Below, in pieces: positions 60,163-64,000 of a DNA stretch of 64,000 bases. The number at the start of each line of letters is the position of its first letter. Positions within the stretch are counted from its first letter, which is position 1. The notes under the pieces were generated by a model. It worked only from the letters and a program-made list of their open reading frames with translations. It did no database searches and had not been told where the DNA came from. The translations under genes were made by a program, and so were the position numbers. The stretch spans positions 276,595 to 340,594 of the forward strand of contig NMRA01000455.1 in the NCBI GenBank assembly GCA_002633005.1, read 5' to 3'. Source of the DNA: Phoronis australis. Lineage: Eukaryota > Phoronida > Phoronidae.

Positions 60163-60500
60163 AATAATTGACTTAATTATCTCCTTATCTCGAGTTCCCG
60201 ACTTCATTGTCTCTGGATCTTGAGATTCCGACTTAGCATCTCGGGATTTCGAGATCCCGATATTTTAGTCAAGATCACGGGATCCTGAGATTCGGGATCT
60301 CAAAACACTGATATCTCGAGATAATTAAGCCCGGATCTCGAAATAATTAAATTGCGATCACAAGATTATGAAATAATTAACTAGGGATCTCAAGATCTTA
60401 CGATAATTATATCCGGATCTCGAGATCCTGAGATAATTAATTCCGGATCTCAAGTTCCTGATATCCCGAGAAAATTACGCCGGGATCTCGAGTTGCTGAG
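60163..60500. repeat. Minisatellite of CTCGAGAT / ATAATTAA units in inverted arrangement
   Basis: Units of about 25-35 bases are built from GGATCTCGAGATCCTGAG and ATAATTAA. On the left side (60163-60290) the units run as TTAATTATCTC...CTCGAG..CCGA, on the right (60300-60500) as the reverse complement, so the block is an inverted pair of short tandem arrays. Confidence 0.7.
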
Positions 60501-60802
60501 GTAATTAAAAAAGAAACGCGCGATCTCATCTGTGGGCCACGTTAGGTGACCTTAAGGCAGTTGAATTAAGAATTCATTTACCAAAATTACACTAACATGT
60601 TTACATTACCTCGATATCGAATAGGTATTACAAAAATAGCTATTATTTCCAAGTAGTTCCATTGAAAAATTCGTCCGTGAGATCCGGAAGCGAACAGGAT
60701 TACAGTGATGTAAACTAATAGACGAATCCTAAGCGACTCTGCGTTTGTTTTGTCGACCCTTCATTGGTGAATAGAAGATCGTGGAACCCTGGAGGTCCAG
60801 GA

Positions 60803-61560
60803 GCCCGTTTCATAAAACCTTTTCTGACTTAACAAAGATCGAAATCGGGTTAACACTAAGACCGAAATGTAAAGGACCCGTTTCATGGAATTCCTTAAGA
60901 TTAAAATTAAGACCGAAATCGATCAAGGCTAACACCGAATGTGATCCTGCTAGAGAGTAGGTTTATGATTGGACTTCCAGTAAACCCCCCACAAAATTTA
61001 GCACTTTTATCAATGTAGACCGTTGAGCAACAAATTTCTTTGACATTTTTCGCTATCTAATAGCCCTAAAAATTGAAGATTGTCTGCTTTCGCTCCTAGA
61101 ACCGGCTGTTGCCGTAGAAACAACGCACTGCGACTTACATGCACCGCCGCGTGTCATTGTGTATTGATATTTTAGAGCCATACCAAAGTCTTCTTCAGTA
61201 ACCGTTATCCCATCTGTGTCCACAATGTAAATAATTCACCACTTAGAGTTCTAAGATCAATATTGTACATCCAAACGTATTTTATACCCGCCTTGCTCAG
61301 TTTTGTGTATTCACAACACGTGGCAAACGCGTAGCTTGCAATCTCACCTATGTCAAAAACCGACTTAATTTATGTCTACATGTATGTTAAAACCTAGGTT
61401 AAGGCCAAGGATCAAAAATTCAACTTCGTGAAACGTTCTTTTCTGAATTTTTGTCTTCGGTTTTTACTTAGATGAAATTTCGGTCTTAACGTATACAAAA
61501 TTTGGTCTTTAGTCTTGAGACTTTTAATACTTAAAAGTCAGTTTTCATAAAAAGAGCACC
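60803..61560. repeat. Large inverted-repeat element
   Basis: The left part (GGAGCCCGTTTCATAAAACC, TCTGACTT, then AAGACCGAAAT) reappears inverted at the right end (reverse reads GGTGCTCTTTTTATGAAAAC, CTGACTTTTAA, then TTAAGACCGAAATTT). The CCCGTTTCAT(A/G)(A/G)AA motif also occurs twice on the left. It is non-coding, and arms are diverged. Confidence 0.45.
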
Positions 61561-62173
61561 TTACTAATCCTACAGAAAAAGCATCTATTATGAAATAGTT
61601 TAAATGCCAACGAAATCACAGATACTTACAATACAAAAATAGATTAAAACTAACTAATCCGCATTCTAACACGTCGAACAAAACATGAAAAACCGAAAGT
61701 GTTTTTGTGTACATAAATACCATAAGCACATAAATAAAAAGGAGTTAGAAATACAGTACTGTGCACCTTTCAGAATATTCACTATGGAAAACAGGACAGG
61801 AACTTCTTAGATAATAGAAAGAAACTATACATTGCACAATGATTCAAAAAGAGTTATGAAATCCCATAACCGAAGGAATGTTTTCTTTTGTCTGGCAAGG
61901 CAATAGGAAAGCGAGCACACCCCTCCTCCCCATGTTGCGATCGGTTTCATCTCCATCAACGTCAAGTCCGAGATTGCCAAGGCGTCACTCCCGTTTCGAC
62001 TCCCACGTCTTCTCAAGGTTTTGCCGCAATTTAAGGTCATTACCTTCACGACACATAGGCATTTCATGCTTTATACCCCCTTACGAGTGAGTGTGGCGCT
62101 TGCCCGCCTGCCACACGCTTCCTATACCTATCCATAATGAAGCTCGCGATTTGCCGTTGACATTGTAGCTTAA

Positions 62174-63063
62174 AGGCGAATGCAAACTATTTTCATGTCA
62201 TTTTTAGCAAAAATAAGGTTCGTTGATTATCCCAGACATATTTTCCATTTAATTACAACTTTTCGTAATTTGATTAAGTATTCATCTTCTACTCCGGATG
62301 TGACGTTTTAGGAGGCAACGACTTCGCGCCAATTTCTTTTCCCGTAGTCTGACTATACATGTATGAGCGTTGACGAGTCAGTCATAGATCTACCTTGGTT
62401 GTCATAAGTCGTCGTTTGCTTTTGTTTACGAGTCAGTCAACATGCCACTCTGTTGCTGCCTACCGGGATGTAATCATTATGGCCCAAAGCCTGTACGCAA
62501 CCCTGCTGCGATATTGAGTAGGAGTGAATACAGGCCCCGTTCGCCACCCAGTGAAGAGGACAGTTCGTCGTTCAATGAACAGATCGGTGAGCCAAACTTT
62601 GATAAGTTTACTGTGGACGTGTCTAAAGTATTGGAGCTATTTAGAAGGTGCCAGGTGTGTGGCGAGGGTGTCACGCGGCAGGGTGTAAGCAGTTTGCTTG
62701 CTCAAGTCACTATCAGTGGGAGTGTGTCGCGGACACTCGGGCAAGTGGGACAGTTGTTCCTCTGTCCGTGGGACGGTACGCAGCAACAGTGTGGCATGTT
62801 GACTGACTCGTAAACAAAAGCACACGATGACCGAACTTATCAAAACCACGAGACAGAAAAATGACTGACTCGGCAGCTCTCACAGTCAGACTATACGAAA
62901 AGAAATATGCGGGAAATTCTTGCCTCCCGAAACGTCCCTTACGGAGTAGACAACAAATTGTTAACCAAATTACGAAAAGCTGTAATTAAGGGGAAAATAT
63001 GTCCGGGATAACCAACAAACCTTATTTTTGCTAAAAAAGGTTTGAAAAAGGCTGCCCTCGCCT
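62174..63063 (+). mobile_element. TTAA-flanked long-TIR element, Kolobok-like, non-autonomous
   Basis: TTAA flanks the element at 62170-62173 and 63064-63067, and both ends start AGGCGA. The two terminal inverted repeats are about 290 bp each (62174-62464 and 62775-63063) and match closely. Shared landmarks are TTTTTAGCAAAAATAAGGTT, CGAGTCAGTCA repeated twice per arm, and TTTGTTTACGAGTCAGTCAA. TTAA targets and THAP-bearing transposases are features of the Kolobok superfamily. The 890 bp length and broken ORF mean it cannot move alone. Confidence 0.75.
62442..62813 (+). pseudogene. Truncated THAP / Kolobok-like transposase ORF (123 codons)
   Basis: Starts MPLCCCLPGCNHYG, which fits the first Cys pair of a THAP domain, but the rest of that domain is deleted. 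The middle, SKVLELFRRCQVCGEGV, resembles the short Cys-pair motif downstream of the THAP domain in Kolobok-type transposases. The last 13 codons run into the right terminal repeat, read backwards. The start codon lies inside the left repeat, so the right repeat carries a mirrored MPHCCCVP start on the minus strand. No catalytic core is present. Confidence 0.5.
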
Positions 63064-63230
63064 TTAAACACACCAACTCGGTCACAGTGAAAGCGCTCCA
63101 GTCGCTTTCTTGCGAGATTGTGATTGTATAAATAACGAATAATATTTGGATAGCCAAAACTTCAAAGTTTGTCTTTTGACTTTACAAGATTTATAGACGG
63201 CTCAGAATGTGAGTTTGTCCTGATCACGTT

Positions 63231-64000
63231 TCAAGCATCCATTGCATGCAGCGTGGTTCCATATAAAGGATTCGAATGCTGCACGGACTGCGATGCATTT
63301 CCGTTTATATCACTGTATGTATCGTCAACAGGTACGCGGTTCTTGTTCCGTCGTCTGCAAATTATTACTGCGGCAGACGACACGATAACGGCTATCAGCA
63401 CTGCTGCACCCCCAGCAGCACCTGCGATTATAGCTACGTTTGACGAAGTATCTTGATTTTCACCAACCTGCTGTGGCGTGTCCGCCGTCTGGAGTTCAAC
63501 AGTAGATTGCGTTTTTACAAGAGTGGTTGTTGTCAATGATGGGCTATTTGTTCTTCGTTTTGTTGTTACGGTTTTCATAGTCTTGAAGTGAATCGACGAA
63601 GTTTGCATACTCATCGTACGCGTAGTAGTGGTATAAAAACGTTCCTTATGCGTGGTTTGTTTCGTTGTAGAAGTGAGTTCTGTTCTTTCCACAGTTGGTA
63701 GATTCGATTGTGAAGATACAGGTATAGTGTGATTTTGTGTATAGGCGGTGGCGCGAGTCGTTTGTTGAGTTGCAGCAGACGTGGTCGTCATTTGTTGCGG
63801 TACAATTGAGCTGGTGTAGTTGTCATTAGGCCTACTTGACGTACTTTCACGAGTTTTTGTTGGTACTACGCTGATCGTACTTGAAATGGATTTCCCCGAT
63901 GTTGTCTGCGAGACTGTCGCTGCTACTATTGTTCCTTTAGCAAATTCACAAGTGCTGCCTGTATAACCCGGACGACAAATGCATTTAAACCCATTGATTC
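63231..64000 (-). CDS. EGF-like / mucin-like single-pass membrane protein, C-terminal part
   Basis: One open frame of 255 codons enters from the right edge and ends at 63231. In order it contains the end of an EGF-like domain (NGFKCICRPGYTGSTCE, Cys 4-6), about 140 Ser/Thr-rich residues like an O-glycosylated mucin stalk (many TTT, TTTT and TST runs), a Gly/Ala-rich transmembrane helix (AIIAGAAGGAAVLIAVIVSS), the stop-transfer CRRRNKNR, and a cytoplasmic tail of about 40 residues with an NPLY (NPxY-type) motif. NPxY motifs can bind PTB-domain adaptors or direct endocytosis. The N-terminal part, probably more EGF or other adhesive domains, is beyond the window. The exact family is not recognisable. 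Confidence 0.78.
   Translation of the reverse strand, partial: INGFKCICRPGYTGSTCEFAKGTIVAATVSQTTSGKSISSTISVVPTKTRESTSSRPNDNYTSSIVPQQMTTTSAATQQTTRATAYTQNHTIPVSSQSNLPTVERTELTSTTKQTTHKERFYTTTTRTMSMQTSSIHFKTMKTVTTKRRTNSPSLTTTTLVKTQSTVELQTADTPQQVGENQDTSSNVAIIAGAAGGAAVLIAVIVSSAAVIICRRRNKNRVPVDDTYSDINGNASQSVQHSNPLYGTTLHAMDA

Larger units (their letters stand above)
56514..62169. other. Intergenic, repeat-rich interval downstream of the Ig gene
   Basis: Contains the 3' UTR region of the Ig gene (a candidate AATAAA is at 57698-57703), the second CCCATGGG element, a THAP-like ORF at 57.8 kb, triplet and CTCGAGAT satellites at 60.0-60.5 kb and an inverted-repeat element at 60.8-61.6 kb. A perfect 11-bp stem with 3-base loop sits at 58920-58944. 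No other gene is supported. Confidence 0.55.

Overview
The window is eukaryotic genomic DNA: split genes with consensus GT/AG introns, roughly 40% GC by eye, and many short dispersed repeats, foldback elements and microsatellites. The gene content (expanded gamma-butyrobetaine dioxygenase-like genes, an immunoglobulin-superfamily receptor, an EGF/mucin-like membrane protein) and the repeats (tRNA-derived SINEs, THAP/Kolobok-like and hAT-like elements) suggest an invertebrate metazoan, probably marine and possibly an invertebrate deuterostome such as a lancelet or acorn worm. The species cannot be fixed from sequence alone. All coordinates below come from reading splice sites and frames by hand.

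Layout. Positions 1-2857 are repeat-rich, with a possible LTR-retrotransposon boundary. Positions 2858-13069 (minus) hold paralogue A of a gamma-butyrobetaine/trimethyllysine dioxygenase-like gene; five coding exons are visible and the last one is not in the window. Positions 13070-20381 are intergenic with small transposable elements. Positions 20382-33117 (minus) hold paralogue B, a complete six-exon gene predicting 434 residues. Positions 33118-43747 contain only repeats and short unsupported ORFs. Positions 43748-56513 (plus) hold a candidate single-pass membrane protein with one V-set Ig domain split over two exons, one C2/I-type Ig domain and a transmembrane terminal exon; one V exon carries a frameshift as sequenced. 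Positions 56514-63230 are repeats, including a TTAA-flanked long-inverted-repeat element with a broken THAP/Kolobok-like transposase ORF. Positions 63231-64000 (minus) hold the 3' part of an EGF + Ser/Thr-rich + transmembrane protein that runs off the window.

The two dioxygenase genes are a head-to-tail tandem duplication with identical intron positions and phases. By family they would act in mitochondria or cytosol in carnitine synthesis. The Ig gene and the EGF/mucin gene both encode probable cell-surface proteins, but nothing in the sequence ties them to each other or to the dioxygenases. I found no rRNA gene, intact tRNA gene or CRISPR array, and no clear evidence of a previously undescribed system. 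The best leads are the Ig receptor candidate and the long-TIR THAP element.
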